A stretch of DNA of 5,919 nt from Acidobacteriota bacterium. GTDB lineage: Bacteria > Actinomycetota > Acidimicrobiia > Spongiisociales > UBA5794. The position numbers and the translations under genes are program-made. Positions 5,776 to 5,919 of the stretch are shown in pieces. Within the stretch, counting starts at the first letter, position 1; each line of letters opens with the position of its first letter. The notes under the pieces were generated by a model. That model did no database searches. It was given only the letters and a program-made list of their open reading frames with translations, and was not told where the DNA came from. The stretch is from NCBI GenBank assembly GCA_004356175.1, contig SMXV01000095.1, positions 1-5,919 of the forward strand, in the 5' to 3' direction.

Positions 5776-5919
5776 CTAGCTCAGGAACCCTTCGTAGTTG
5801 CGCATCGTCAATTGACTCTCGATCTGTTTCGTAGTTTCAAGAGCAACACCAGCAACGATGATTATCGACACACCTGACAACCCAACCGGAACTCCCCAAA
5901 ACCATCCAAGAATCGATGG
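5776..5919 (-). CDS. secY: Protein translocase subunit SecY, C-terminal end only
   Basis: The frame enters from the right edge and gives 47 residues before a TAG stop. A hydrophobic segment (VGLSGVSIIIVAGVALE) corresponds to the last transmembrane helix. It is followed by TTKQIESQLTMRNYEGFLS, the conserved cytosolic C-terminal tail (LETxKQIESQLxxRNYEGFL) of SecY. SecY is the channel subunit of the SecYEG translocase in the inner membrane. Most of the gene lies outside the window. Position directly before adk is the standard order. Confidence 0.95.
   Translation of the reverse strand, partial: PSILGWFWGVPVGLSGVSIIIVAGVALETTKQIESQLTMRNYEGFLS

Overview
The window is the distal half of a bacterial ribosomal-protein supercluster (the spc/alpha operon region). 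Every gene I can support lies on the minus strand. In transcription order (right to left) they are: secY (only the last 47 codons), adk, map, a 578-bp gap, rpmJ (L36), rpsM (S13), rpsK (S11), rpsD (S4), rpoA (RNA polymerase alpha), rplQ (L17), a 186-bp spacer, and a Nudix hydrolase that runs off the left edge. The protein sequences (S4 without the zinc cysteines, short-lid adenylate kinase, RpoA, S13) look actinobacterial. The moderate base composition and sequence style would fit a lineage such as Acidimicrobiia, but that placement is inference, not proof.

The genes are tightly packed. adk and map overlap as ATGA. rpsM/rpsK and rpoA/rplQ each overlap by one base as TAATG. rpmJ to rpsM is 6 nt and rpsK to rpsD is 2 nt. 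rpsD and rpoA use GTG starts. Together the genes supply the protein-export channel, the adenylate-balancing kinase, N-terminal methionine removal, three small-subunit and two large-subunit proteins, and the alpha subunit of RNA polymerase: the usual growth-linked package.

Three things depart from the standard layout. (1) infA (IF-1), normally between map and rpmJ in actinobacteria, is absent. Its place is taken by the 578-bp gap. This gap holds a G9 tract, an array of degenerate 7-bp repeats, a plausible sigma-70-type promoter and a structured leader of about 200 nt, so rpmJ-rplQ probably forms its own transcription unit. (2) S11 carries an acidic, Pro/Ala/Thr-rich N-terminal extension of about 100 residues. 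(3) The gene after rplQ is a Nudix hydrolase rather than the commonly seen truA.

I saw no tRNA, rRNA, CRISPR, insertion sequence or phage feature, and no undescribed multi-gene system. The gap at 3784-4361 and the S11 extension are the parts that deserve a second look.
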